NCBI RefSeq assembly: GCF_000282455.1
Contig: NZ_AKJG01000003.1
Location: 124,001-188,000, forward strand
Direction: 5' to 3'
Length of the DNA stretch: 64,000 bases
From: Pseudomonas sp. GM74
GTDB lineage: Bacteria > Pseudomonadota > Gammaproteobacteria > Pseudomonadales > Pseudomonadaceae
Positions 29,814-37,770 of the stretch are shown here, piece by piece. The first letter of the stretch is position 1. Each line of letters starts with the position of its first letter. The notes under the pieces were generated by a model, which had not been told where the DNA came from, searched no databases, and saw nothing but the letters and a program-made list of their open reading frames with translations. The position numbers were made by a program, and so were the translations under genes.

Positions 29814-30433
29814 AGCTGATTCGGATTGCCCTTTTCACTGGCTTCACGTTGATCAGTTCGTGCTCGATCCTGCCCAAGCCAGAGCCCTTCGAGGTCTATC
29901 GATTGCCGTCGGCCCAGAGCGCATCGACCAGCCATGGCATGCCGCAGCGCTGGTCGCTGCGCCTGAGCAAATTCCAGTCCAGCGAAGCGTTGAACAGTCC
30001 GAACATTGCAGTGATTCCTCAAGGCGATGTGCTCAGTCACTACAAGGGTTCACGCTGGAGCGACCCGGCGCCGGTACTGGTACGCAATCGCCTGCTGGAA
30101 GGTTTCCAGCATGACGGACGGGTGCCGTTGTTGAGCACCGATGACAGCATTTTCCAGACCGATCTTGAATTGGGCGGCAGCCTGCAGGCGTTCCAGACTG
30201 AATACCAGGGCACGAGTGCCAGCGCGGTCGTGCGTCTGGATGCATTGCTGGTGCGCAGTTACGACCAGCGCATCCTCGCCAGCCGCCGCTTTGAAGTGCG
30301 CCAGCCTTTGAGCAATGTGCAGGTTCCGGCGGTGGTGGTCGGGTTCGGTCAGGCGAATGATCAGTTGACCGCGCAGGTGGTGAACTGGGCGGTGGAGCAA
30401 GGACAGAAATTGGCGCCACCACCAAGACCTTAA
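29810..30433 (+). CDS. PqiC-type auxiliary lipoprotein of the Mce transporter
   Basis: A 207-aa lipoprotein of the ABC-type transport auxiliary (PqiC/DUF330) family. The signal peptide ends in a lipobox LISSC (Cys18), so it is likely in the outer membrane. Family features are YRLPSAQ after the anchor and IAVIPQGDVLSHYKGSRWSDPAP-like residues near 70. Its ATG overlaps the MCE stop (ATGA), making it the last gene of the four-gene operon. It probably connects the MCE tunnel with the outer membrane. Confidence 0.88.
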   Translation: MKLIRIALFTGFTLISSCSILPKPEPFEVYRLPSAQSASTSHGMPQRWSLRLSKFQSSEALNSPNIAVIPQGDVLSHYKGSRWSDPAPVLVRNRLLEGFQHDGRVPLLSTDDSIFQTDLELGGSLQAFQTEYQGTSASAVVRLDALLVRSYDQRILASRRFEVRQPLSNVQVPAVVVGFGQANDQLTAQVVNWAVEQGQKLAPPPRP

Positions 30434-30452
30434 GGTAAGAACACAGCCCCCC

Positions 30453-30542
30453 TGTGGGAGCGGGCTTGCTCGCGAAGGCGGCGTATCAGGCAACATTAAT
30501 GTCGACTGACACTCCCTCTTCGCGAGCAAGCCCGCTCCCACA
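30453..30542. repeat. REPIN with ACATTAATGTCGACTGACAC loop
   Basis: Inverted REP cores with the same loop as the copy at 22376. It separates the Mce operon from the convergent HAD gene. Confidence 0.92.
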
Positions 30543-30562
30543 GTTGATTTGTGTCGGCTGTA

Positions 30563-31213
30563 TCAGCGCTGCAAAAACGCCTGATGCAACTCAGCCAGCG
30601 TTTCAAAGTGATACGCCGGCGCTTCGGCGCTCAACTCTTCATGGCTGCCGAACCCGTAACCCACCGCCGCCGCGTCCAGGCCGTTGCTGCGTGCCCCGAT
30701 CAAATCGTGCTTGCGGTCGCCGATCATCAGGGTGGTGGCCGGGTCCAGGTTTTCTTCGGCCATCAGGTGAGCGATCAGCTCGACCTTGTTGGTTCGGGTG
30801 CCATCCAGTTCGCTGCCGTAAATCACCTTGAAGTGTTTGGCAAAGTCGAAATGCCGGGCGATTTCACGGGCGAACACCCAGGGTTTCGAGGTGGCAATGT
30901 ACAGCTGCCGCCCTTGTCCGCCCAGGGTTTCCAGCAGCGGTGTGACACCATCGAACACGCGGTTTTCGTAGAGGCCGGTGACCTTGAAGCGCTCGCGATA
31001 GAAATTCACCGCCTCCCAGGCCCTGGCTTCATCGAAGTCATAGAACTGCATGAACGCCTGCAACAGCGGCGGGCCGATGAAGTGTTCGAGTTTGGCCAGG
31101 TTCGGCTCATCGATACCCAGTTTGCCCAGGGCGAACTGGATCGAACGGGTGATGCCCTCACGTGGATCGGTGAGGGTGCCATCGAGGTCGAACAAAACGG
31201 TTTGGTAATGCAT
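30563..31213 (-). CDS. HAD family phosphatase (phosphoglycolate phosphatase-like)
   Basis: A 216-aa haloacid-dehalogenase superfamily hydrolase. Motif I is FDLDGTLTDPREG (nucleophile Asp8), motif II the Thr/Ser in ATSKPW, and motif IV MIGDRKHDLIGARSNG. The cap domain resembles Gph/PpaX types. I chose the ATG at 31213, which has AGGA upstream, over one ten codons earlier. It follows the gamma-carbonic anhydrase on the same strand. The substrate is not determined. Confidence 0.87.
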   Translation of the reverse strand: MHYQTVLFDLDGTLTDPREGITRSIQFALGKLGIDEPNLAKLEHFIGPPLLQAFMQFYDFDEARAWEAVNFYRERFKVTGLYENRVFDGVTPLLETLGGQGRQLYIATSKPWVFAREIARHFDFAKHFKVIYGSELDGTRTNKVELIAHLMAEENLDPATTLMIGDRKHDLIGARSNGLDAAAVGYGFGSHEELSAEAPAYHFETLAELHQAFLQR

Positions 31214-31239
31214 GTCGAATCCTGAATAAGGGGGCCGGG

Positions 31240-31785
31240 TCAAAGCTGGTCGTAGCCTTCGGCCAGATGCAGGTCCTTGAGCTTCACGTAATTCGCCGCG
31301 CTGTAGGTGAAAAAGGCCCGTTCCTTGTCCGTCAGCGGGCGGATCTGCTTCACCGGGCTGCCCACATACAGGAAGCCACTTTGCAGATGCTTGCCCGGCG
31401 GCACCAGGCTGCCGGCGCCGATGATCACGTCATCGTCGACCACCGCACCGTCCATGACGATGCTGCCCATGCCGATCAACACCCGGCTGCCTATCGAACA
31501 ACCATGCAGCATGACCTTGTGGGCGATGGTCACGTCATCGCCGATCAGCAGTGGAAAACCGTCGGAGTTGAACGGCCCTGCGTGGGTGATGTGCAACACG
31601 CAGCCATCCTGCACGCTGGTGCGCGCGCCAATGCGGATTCGGTGCATGTCGCCACGGATCACGGTCAGCGGCCAGACCGAGCTGTCTTCGCCAATTTCAA
31701 CATCGCCGATCACCACTGCCGAGCCGTCGACAAAAGCGCCTTTACCCAACAGCGGCGTGTGGTTCTGATAGTTGCGAAGGTTCAC
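31240..31785 (-). CDS. Gamma-class carbonic anhydrase-like hexapeptide protein
   Basis: A 181-aa left-handed beta-helix protein with repeated [LIV]-G-x4 units. Zinc-ligand histidines typical of gamma-carbonic anhydrases are in LHITHAG and IAHKVMLHGC. The GTG at 31785 (MVNLRNYQNHTPLL) is the best start; the open frame continues upstream into prlC's promoter. Bacterial relatives (YrdA, CaiE) are not all active carbonic anhydrases. It is divergent from prlC and 26 bp before the HAD gene. Confidence 0.85.
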   Translation of the reverse strand: MNLRNYQNHTPLLGKGAFVDGSAVVIGDVEIGEDSSVWPLTVIRGDMHRIRIGARTSVQDGCVLHITHAGPFNSDGFPLLIGDDVTIAHKVMLHGCSIGSRVLIGMGSIVMDGAVVDDDVIIGAGSLVPPGKHLQSGFLYVGSPVKQIRPLTDKERAFFTYSAANYVKLKDLHLAEGYDQL

Positions 31786-31873
31786 GATAGGGTTTCTCTC
31801 TGTTGCTGATAGCTGCGGTGAACGTCGATTGTAATTAAGATGGCTACATGTTTCTCCAGCCAAGGTATCAACC

Positions 31874-33925
31874 GTGAGCGTGAACAACCCTCTTTTGCAG
31901 TCCTATGACCTGCCGCCGTTCTCCGCCATCCGCGCCGAACACGTACAACCGGCCATTGAACAGATCCTGGCTGACAACCGTGCCGCTATCGTCGAGATCC
32001 TCAAGACCCAGGTCAAACAGCCAACGTGGGCTGGCCTGGTACTGGCGATGGACGAACTCAACGACCGCCTGGGCGCCGCCTGGAGCCCGGTCAGCCACCT
32101 CAATGCCGTGTGCAACAGCGCTGAACTGCGTGAAGCCTACGAGTCGTGCCTGCCGGCCTTGAGCGCCTATTCCACCGAGATGGGCCAGAACCGCGAACTG
32201 TTCCAGGCCTTCGAAGCCCTGGCCAGCAGCCCGGAAGCGGCCGGTTTCGACGTCGCGCAGAAAACTATCCTGGAACACTCCCTGCGTGACTTCCGTCTGT
32301 CGGGTATCGACCTGCCGGAAGCCGAACAGAAGCGTTATGCCGAAGTGCAGAGCAAACTGTCCGAACTGGGCAGCCGTTTTTCCAACCAGTTGCTCGACGC
32401 CACTCAGGCGTGGACCAAGCACATCACCGATGAAGCTGCCCTCACCGGCCTGACCGACTCGGCCAAGGCGCAAATGGCCGCCGCAGCTCAAGCCAAGGAT
32501 CTGGACGGCTGGCTGATCACCCTGGAATTCCCGAGCTATTACGCGGTGATGACCTACGCCCAGGACCGCGCACTGCGTGAAGAAGTCTACGCGGCCTACT
32601 GCACCCGTGCGTCGGACCAGGGCCCGAATGCCGGCCAGAACGACAATGGCCCGGTCATGGAAGAAATCCTCGATCTGCGTCAGGAGCTGGCCAAGCTCCT
32701 GGGTTTCAGCAGTTTCTCCGAACTGAGCCTGGCGACCAAAATGGCTGAGTCCAGCGATCAGGTGCTGAGTTTCCTGCGCGACCTGGCCAAGCGCAGCAAG
32801 CCGTTCGCCGCCCAGGATCTGGAACAGCTCAAGGCTTATGCCGCCGAACAAGGCTGCCCGGACCTGCAAAGCTGGGACAGCGGTTTCTACGGTGAAAAAC
32901 TCCGTGAACAGCGTTACAGCGTTGCCCAGGAAGCCCTGCGCGCCTACTTCCCGATCGACAAGGTGCTCAGCGGCCTGTTCGCCATCGTCCAGCGCCTGTA
33001 CGGCATCGAGATTGCCGAGCAGAAAGGCTTCGACACCTGGCACCCGGATGTCCGCCTGTTTGAAATCAAGGAAAACGGCCAGCACGTCGGACGCTTCTTC
33101 TTCGACCTCTACGCCCGTGCCAACAAGCGTGGCGGTGCCTGGATGGACGGCGCACGCGACCGTCGTCGCACCGCTGGCGGTGTATTGCAAAGCCCGGTGG
33201 CCAACCTTGTGTGCAATTTCACCCCGGCCGACAGCGGCAAGCCTGCTCTGCTGACCCACGACGAAGTCACCACCTTGTTCCACGAGTTCGGTCACGGCCT
33301 GCATCACCTGCTGACCCGCGTCGAGCATGCTGGCGTGTCCGGCATCAACGGCGTGGCCTGGGATGCGGTCGAGCTGCCGAGCCAGTTCATGGAGAACTGG
33401 TGCTGGGAGCCTGAAGGCCTGGCGCTGATTTCCGGTCACTATGAATCCGGCGAACCGCTGCCTCAGGACTTGCTCGGGAAAATGCTCGCGGCGAAAAACT
33501 TCCAGTCCGGCCTGATGATGGTTCGCCAACTGGAGTTCTCCCTGTTCGACTTCGAACTGCACGCCACCCACGGCGATGGCCGCAGCGTGCTGCAAGTGCT
33601 CGAAGGCGTGCGGGACGAGGTTTCGGTGATGCGTCCGCCGGCCTACAACCGTTTCCCTAATAGCTTTGCGCACATCTTCGCCGGTGGTTACGCCGCGGGT
33701 TACTACAGCTACAAATGGGCTGAAGTGCTGTCCGCCGATGCGTTCTCGAAGTTCGAAGAAGAGGGAGTGCTCAACGCCGACACCGGTCGTGCGTTCCGCG
33801 AAGCAATCCTGGCCCGTGGCGGCTCCCAGGAGCCGATGGTGCTGTTCGTCGACTTCCGTGGTCGTGAGCCATCAATTGACGCACTCTTGCGCCACAGCGG
33901 CCTGAGTGAGGACGCAGCAGCATGA
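31874..33925 (+). CDS. prlC: Oligopeptidase A
   Basis: Cytoplasmic M3 zinc metallopeptidase that degrades signal peptides and other small peptides. The product is 683 aa, the family length. The active-site HExxH is HEFGH (about residue 470), with GVSGINGVAWDAVELPSQ downstream. It starts with GTG (VSVNNPLLQSYDLPPF). Its stop overlaps the yheV start by four bases. A 601-aa open frame on the opposite strand is an artefact of codon bias. Confidence 0.97.
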   Translation: MSVNNPLLQSYDLPPFSAIRAEHVQPAIEQILADNRAAIVEILKTQVKQPTWAGLVLAMDELNDRLGAAWSPVSHLNAVCNSAELREAYESCLPALSAYSTEMGQNRELFQAFEALASSPEAAGFDVAQKTILEHSLRDFRLSGIDLPEAEQKRYAEVQSKLSELGSRFSNQLLDATQAWTKHITDEAALTGLTDSAKAQMAAAAQAKDLDGWLITLEFPSYYAVMTYAQDRALREEVYAAYCTRASDQGPNAGQNDNGPVMEEILDLRQELAKLLGFSSFSELSLATKMAESSDQVLSFLRDLAKRSKPFAAQDLEQLKAYAAEQGCPDLQSWDSGFYGEKLREQRYSVAQEALRAYFPIDKVLSGLFAIVQRLYGIEIAEQKGFDTWHPDVRLFEIKENGQHVGRFFFDLYARANKRGGAWMDGARDRRRTAGGVLQSPVANLVCNFTPADSGKPALLTHDEVTTLFHEFGHGLHHLLTRVEHAGVSGINGVAWDAVELPSQFMENWCWEPEGLALISGHYESGEPLPQDLLGKMLAAKNFQSGLMMVRQLEFSLFDFELHATHGDGRSVLQVLEGVRDEVSVMRPPAYNRFPNSFAHIFAGGYAAGYYSYKWAEVLSADAFSKFEEEGVLNADTGRAFREAILARGGSQEPMVLFVDFRGREPSIDALLRHSGLSEDAAA

Positions 33926-34209
33926 GTGAGGGGCCTGTGATTACGAAAAAACGCTTTATCGCCGGGGCGGTCTGCCCGGCATGCAGCGAACCGGACAAAT
34001 TGATGATGTGGAACGAAGATCAGGTCCCGCACAGAGAGTGCGTAGCCTGCGGTTACTCCGACACACTCAATGAGCAAGGGCTGTCGGTGCCCAAGGAGTT
34101 GGGCACGCGAGTTAATACCAGCGCACTCAAACCCGCTGACACCAAGGTTCAGGCGGTTCAGTTCTTCCCTAATCCGAAACTGAAAAAAAAGCCTGACGAA
34201 CAAACCTGA
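33922..34209 (+). CDS. yheV: YheV family zinc-ribbon protein
   Basis: A 95-aa protein with two CxxC knuckles (CPAC about residue 18 and CVAC about residue 40) forming a zinc ribbon. It has the YheV-type start ITKKRFIAGAVCPAC. Its ATG overlaps the prlC stop, a conserved linkage. A lysine-rich tail follows. The function is unknown; it is probably a small cytoplasmic partner of prlC or of translation. Confidence 0.9.
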   Translation: MSEGPVITKKRFIAGAVCPACSEPDKLMMWNEDQVPHRECVACGYSDTLNEQGLSVPKELGTRVNTSALKPADTKVQAVQFFPNPKLKKKPDEQT

Positions 34210-34212
34210 GTG

Positions 34213-34253
34213 AAAAAAGCCCCCGTTGCGCAATGCCGTGGGGGCTTTCTTTA
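34213..34253. terminator. Bidirectional intrinsic terminator
   Basis: The stem AAAGCCCCC / GGGGGCTTT is flanked by A-runs on the left and T-runs on the right, so it can end prlC-yheV and the convergent phosphatase gene. The phosphatase stop codon lies inside its right flank. Confidence 0.85.
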
Positions 34254-34895
34254 TTCGATATGAGCGGACTTGAACCAGCTCTTCATCGAGCACGCGGCGA
34301 ACGGGCTGGTGCTGCAATCGCCATTGGCCAGGGCCGTGCGCAGTTTTTCCACGTCGGCCTGCATCATGTAGCGAATGCCGTCCTTGAAGTGGGTGCTGTC
34401 GCCGAAGCCACCCTGAGTCATTTCGTTCAGGGCCTCCTCCTTGGTCCAGCCCTGGATGACAACCCGGTACATGGCAGCCATCAGGCCGGTACGGTCGGAA
34501 CCGTGTTTACAGTGCATCAGCACCGGGCCTTTGGCTTCGGCAGACTGAATGGCGCGCAAGGCCTTTAGCACATCGGCGTCGTCCACATGGTTGGTGCGAT
34601 AAGGCAACTGTACTTGCGTGATGCCTGGCATAGACAACCAACTGGAGTCTGCTTCAGGCAGGAAGTTGATCACCGTGCCCACCTTGAGTTTCTCCAGCAG
34701 CGGCACCGCGCCCTTGTCCGGCAAGGCACTGCGATAGAGCGTCGGTGACATTTGAAAGAGGTTGTATTGCTTCTCGATCGGTTGAGCCCAGTCTGCCGGA
34801 CGGTGCATCGTGCTGTCGTCAGCAAATGCCGGTGTCAGGTTAACGAGTGCAACGAGCGACAGGCAGATTGCAGATATGAATCGTGGTAAGGACAT
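34251..34895 (-). CDS. tpbA: Periplasmic dual-specificity/tyrosine phosphatase (TpbA type)
   Basis: A 214-aa exported phosphatase with signal peptide MSLPRFISAICLSLVALVNLTPAFA. The CX5R active site is HCKHGSDRTG (Cys129, Arg135), and the general acid is Asp105 or Asp106 in HVDDADV. It closely resembles P. aeruginosa TpbA, which lowers biofilm formation by dephosphorylating the diguanylate cyclase TpbB. The frame extends 57 codons upstream, but only this start gives a signal peptide. No tpbB is in the window. It lies between yheV and the radical SAM gene, next to an AT-rich orphan. Confidence 0.85.
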   Translation of the reverse strand: MSLPRFISAICLSLVALVNLTPAFADDSTMHRPADWAQPIEKQYNLFQMSPTLYRSALPDKGAVPLLEKLKVGTVINFLPEADSSWLSMPGITQVQLPYRTNHVDDADVLKALRAIQSAEAKGPVLMHCKHGSDRTGLMAAMYRVVIQGWTKEEALNEMTQGGFGDSTHFKDGIRYMMQADVEKLRTALANGDCSTSPFAACSMKSWFKSAHIE

Positions 34896-35054
34896 GCTTG
34901 AGCGACCGTTCTGAAAGGGACGGGAGATGCTGGCAAGGATCAGCCACGCCCGGTCAAAGGCCTGTGAGAGGGCTGTCAAAGAATCGTGAAGCTGACGGGA
35001 TGATGAATTCATCAAGGATCGAGCCTCGTTCATTGAAAGAGCATTGTTGTAGGC

Positions 35055-35095
35055 GAAAAAAATCAACCCCGTTCGATTATTAACTTCGACCGGGA
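35055..35095 (-). terminator. Intrinsic terminator of the EF-hand orphan
   Basis: Read on the minus strand, CCCGGTCGA and TCGAACGGG pair with one mismatch around a 9-base loop, followed by GTTGATTTTTTT. It would insulate the orphan from tpbA. Confidence 0.7.
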
Positions 35096-35131
35096 CTGAT
35101 TAATAAAAATATATTTGCCTGGACCTTTGGT

Positions 35132-35437
35132 TCAAGGTTTCGCAATGCCGGCGTACGCTTTGGCCAGAGCCAGCAGTTTTTCCTTATCATCGGAGTTGAT
35201 GGTCCCGTTACCATCAATATCTTTGTCGACACGGCCGATACTAAAAGACTGGCCGCCGTCGTATGAGGACGCAATCAGCGTGGTGGAGTCCAGCAAAGAG
35301 GTGGTCACGACCGAGTTTTTTTCATCCCAGCCTTCTTCCTTGAGTGCGAACTGCATCGATACCAGTACTTCATCTGGGTCGACTACAGACGGTCCAAGTT
35401 TTTGCAAAAATATACCGCGGCGATTAAAAAACGACAT
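35132..35437 (-). CDS. Small EF-hand/dockerin-like orphan protein
   Basis: A 101-aa protein that I do not recognise. Near the C-terminus a calcium-loop pattern is visible: D73-x-D75-x-N77-G78-T79-I80-N81-S82-D83-D84 (DIDGNGTINSDD), followed by an amphipathic helix (KEKLLALAKAYAG), as in dockerin and EF-hand units. No signal peptide or membrane helix is seen. A possible ribosome site AAAGGA is six bases before the ATG. The DNA around it is distinctly more AT-rich than its neighbours, suggesting recent acquisition. It has its own terminator downstream. Confidence 0.6.
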   Translation of the reverse strand: MSFFNRRGIFLQKLGPSVVDPDEVLVSMQFALKEEGWDEKNSVVTTSLLDSTTLIASSYDGGQSFSIGRVDKDIDGNGTINSDDKEKLLALAKAYAGIAKP

Positions 35438-35613
35438 AAATAAATCCTTTTATAGAATATCGGTGTTTATGTTTTGCAGCGAAAAAATGGTACATGTAGT
35501 TTTGTCGCAACAGCCAGGCTTTATATGTTTCTCCCGGTTGCTTCACGCAAGCGTGCATAACAAATAATTAGAAAGTGCCGAACGGCGCTGGTCGAGTGGT
35601 TTTGATCGATGTA

Positions 35614-35629
35614 CTGTATGCGCATACAG
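35614..35629. promoter_or_regulatory. LexA (SOS) box
   Basis: CTGTATGCGCATACAG is a perfect CTGT-N8-ACAG LexA site and a complete palindrome. It ends 17 bp before the ATG of the radical SAM gene, where bound LexA would block transcription. It also argues against any upstream start for that gene. Confidence 0.88.
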
Positions 35630-35646
35630 TCATTGGGTGTTTTTTC

Positions 35647-36705
35647 ATGCGCACGCCATTTCCTCCCCGTGGCCGCGGCACCGCGACCAACCCGCACAAC
35701 CGCTTCGCCCCCAGCCATTCGGTGGCAGAGGACGACGGCTGGTACCAGGAAGTACCGCTCACCCAGGGCACCGAGGTGCGCATTGAAACGGCGAAAACCA
35801 TCATTACCCGTAACACATCGCCGGATTTGCCCTTCGACCGTTCGATCAATCCCTATCGCGGCTGCGAGCACGGTTGTATTTATTGCTATGCACGCCCCAG
35901 TCACGCCTATTGGGATATGTCACCAGGGCTGGATTTCGAAACAAAACTGATCGCCAAGACCAACGCCACGGATGTGCTGGAGGAGCAGCTGTCCAAGCGT
36001 GGCTATCAATGTGCACCGATCAACCTCGGTTCCAACACCGATCCGTATCAGCCGATCGAGCGTGAATACAAGATCACCCGGCAAACCCTCGAGGTACTCC
36101 TGCGATACCGGCACCCGGTGACAATCGTCACCAAGGGCTCGCTGATTCTTCGTGACCTTGACCTGTTGACCGAGCTTGCCAGCCAAAGACTGGTGGCGGT
36201 AATGATCAGCCTGACCACACTGGACGACGAACTCAAACGCGTCCTTGAACCCCGCGCCGCAGCGCCCAAGGCCCGGTTGCGGGCGATCAGGGTCATGCGC
36301 GAGGCGGGCATTCCGGTGGGCGTGCTGTGTTCACCGATGATTCCGATGATCAACGACAGTGAACTTGAAGGTTTGCTCACCGAGGCCCATGCGGCCGGGG
36401 CGCAAAGTGCTGCTTACATGATGTTGCGTCTGCCGCTGGAAGTGGCGCCGCTGTTCGAAGAATGGCTGGGCGCCCACTATCCGCAACGGGCGGCGCATGT
36501 GTTGAGCCTGATTCGCCAGAGCCGTGGCGGTGAACTCTACGACAGCCGCTTTGGTGCTCGAATGCGCGGTGAAGGCCCCTTCGCCGACCTGCTGGCACAG
36601 CGCTTTGCCAAAACCATCAAGCGACTGGGGCTCAATCGCCGGGAAGGCTTTGACCTGGACTGCAATGCCTTTTGTCCGCCCGGTCGCCAAATGTCGTTGA
36701 TTTGA
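35647..36705 (+). CDS. PA0069-family radical SAM protein, SOS-regulated
   Basis: A 352-aa radical SAM enzyme with the 4Fe-4S motif CxxxCxxC as CEHGCIYCYA (Cys73, Cys77, Cys80). The region after it (NLGSNTDPYQPIER) and overall length resemble SplB/spore photoproduct lyase-like and PA0069 proteins. The start at 35647 (MRTPFPPRGRG) is downstream of a perfect LexA box; an upstream ATG at 35575 would put the box inside the gene and is rejected. P. aeruginosa PA0069 belongs to the LexA regulon, so a DNA-repair role is likely, though the reaction is unknown. Confidence 0.88.
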   Translation: MRTPFPPRGRGTATNPHNRFAPSHSVAEDDGWYQEVPLTQGTEVRIETAKTIITRNTSPDLPFDRSINPYRGCEHGCIYCYARPSHAYWDMSPGLDFETKLIAKTNATDVLEEQLSKRGYQCAPINLGSNTDPYQPIEREYKITRQTLEVLLRYRHPVTIVTKGSLILRDLDLLTELASQRLVAVMISLTTLDDELKRVLEPRAAAPKARLRAIRVMREAGIPVGVLCSPMIPMINDSELEGLLTEAHAAGAQSAAYMMLRLPLEVAPLFEEWLGAHYPQRAAHVLSLIRQSRGGELYDSRFGARMRGEGPFADLLAQRFAKTIKRLGLNRREGFDLDCNAFCPPGRQMSLI

Positions 36706-36948
36706 GGACAATTGGCCTATGGTTGAGTACTGAAGATCGCGCTCACGCCTTTGGCTGGTCACGTTTTTTGTGACCTGGAACACGCATTCTAGAGCGTTTT
36801 ATTCAGTTTCAATTAAGATTCGGCCGCTACCTTGTTCATCGAGTGACTGATGGGTCGAAATGTTTGGCCTGGATGTTTTTTACCAGCCACTGGCTTCACA
36901 CCGGACCACACGGGAAGATTCCCTGAGCCCGCCAATGAGGATGAATTG

Positions 36949-37680
36949 ATGAGTGACAAGGATAAACAGCCGTTGGCTGCGTCGGCTTCAGCCCAACCCG
37001 AGGCCGAAACCGCCGATGCAGCGTTGCAGCATATCGTTGACGGCTTTTTGCATTTTCATCATGAGATCTTTCCTCAACAGGAAGAACTCTTCAAGAAACT
37101 CGCCACGGCCCAGCGGCCACGCGCGATGTTCATCGCCTGCGCCGATTCGCGCATCGTTCCCGAGTTGATTACCCAGAGCTCCCCCGGCGACCTGTTCGTG
37201 ACCCGTAACGTCGGCAACGTCGTGCCGCCTTACGGGCAAATGAACGGCGGTGTTTCAACGGCCATCGAGTACGCCGTACTGGCTCTGGGGGTGCATCACA
37301 TCATCATTTGCGGGCATTCCGACTGCGGCGCCATGCGCGCGGTGCTCAATCCGGACAGTCTGGAAAAAATGCCCACGGTCAAAGCCTGGCTGCGTCATGC
37401 CGAAGTGGCCAAGACCATGGTGCAGGAGAACTGCAACTGCTCTAGCGAAAGCGAAAGCATGCACATCCTCACCGAAGAGAATGTGATCGCCCAATTGCAG
37501 CATCTGCGCACCCATCCATCGGTGGCTTCGCGCATGGCCAACGGTCAGCTATTTATTCACGGCTGGGTCTACAACATCGAAACCAGCGAAATCAAAGCGT
37601 ACGACGCCGATCAAGGTTGTTTCCTGCCGCTCAATGGCAGCCTGCCAATTCCAGTGGCGACGCCCAAAGCGCGCTTCTAA
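36949..37680 (+). CDS. Beta-class carbonic anhydrase
   Basis: A 243-aa zinc enzyme for reversible CO2 hydration. The zinc ligands are in CADSR (Cys64) and HSDC (His123, Cys126), and the block VTRNVGNVVPPYG follows the first motif. The N-terminal 25 residues are polar and low in complexity. The ATG at 36949 (MSDKDKQPLAAS) follows GAGGATGAATTG; the frame upstream lacks conserved sequence. A SulP transporter follows at 91 bp on the same strand, suggesting joint bicarbonate handling. Confidence 0.93.
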   Translation: MSDKDKQPLAASASAQPEAETADAALQHIVDGFLHFHHEIFPQQEELFKKLATAQRPRAMFIACADSRIVPELITQSSPGDLFVTRNVGNVVPPYGQMNGGVSTAIEYAVLALGVHHIIICGHSDCGAMRAVLNPDSLEKMPTVKAWLRHAEVAKTMVQENCNCSSESESMHILTEENVIAQLQHLRTHPSVASRMANGQLFIHGWVYNIETSEIKAYDADQGCFLPLNGSLPIPVATPKARF

Positions 37681-37770
37681 ACCCTCCTAAAACGTTGTGT
37701 GGTTCAGCCGAGGCTGCCGTTCAGGCAGCCTTGCTTTGCCATGCCTGAAGAAAACTTCGGGAGATTCACC

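Noticed and set aside
31868..33673. 601-aa open frame opposite prlC
   Set aside because: Stops are rare antisense to this codon usage. The product is low-complexity valine/glutamine-rich sequence with no recognisable domain.
35575..35646. Upstream start for the radical SAM gene
   Set aside because: It would place the perfect LexA box inside the coding sequence and adds 24 non-conserved residues.
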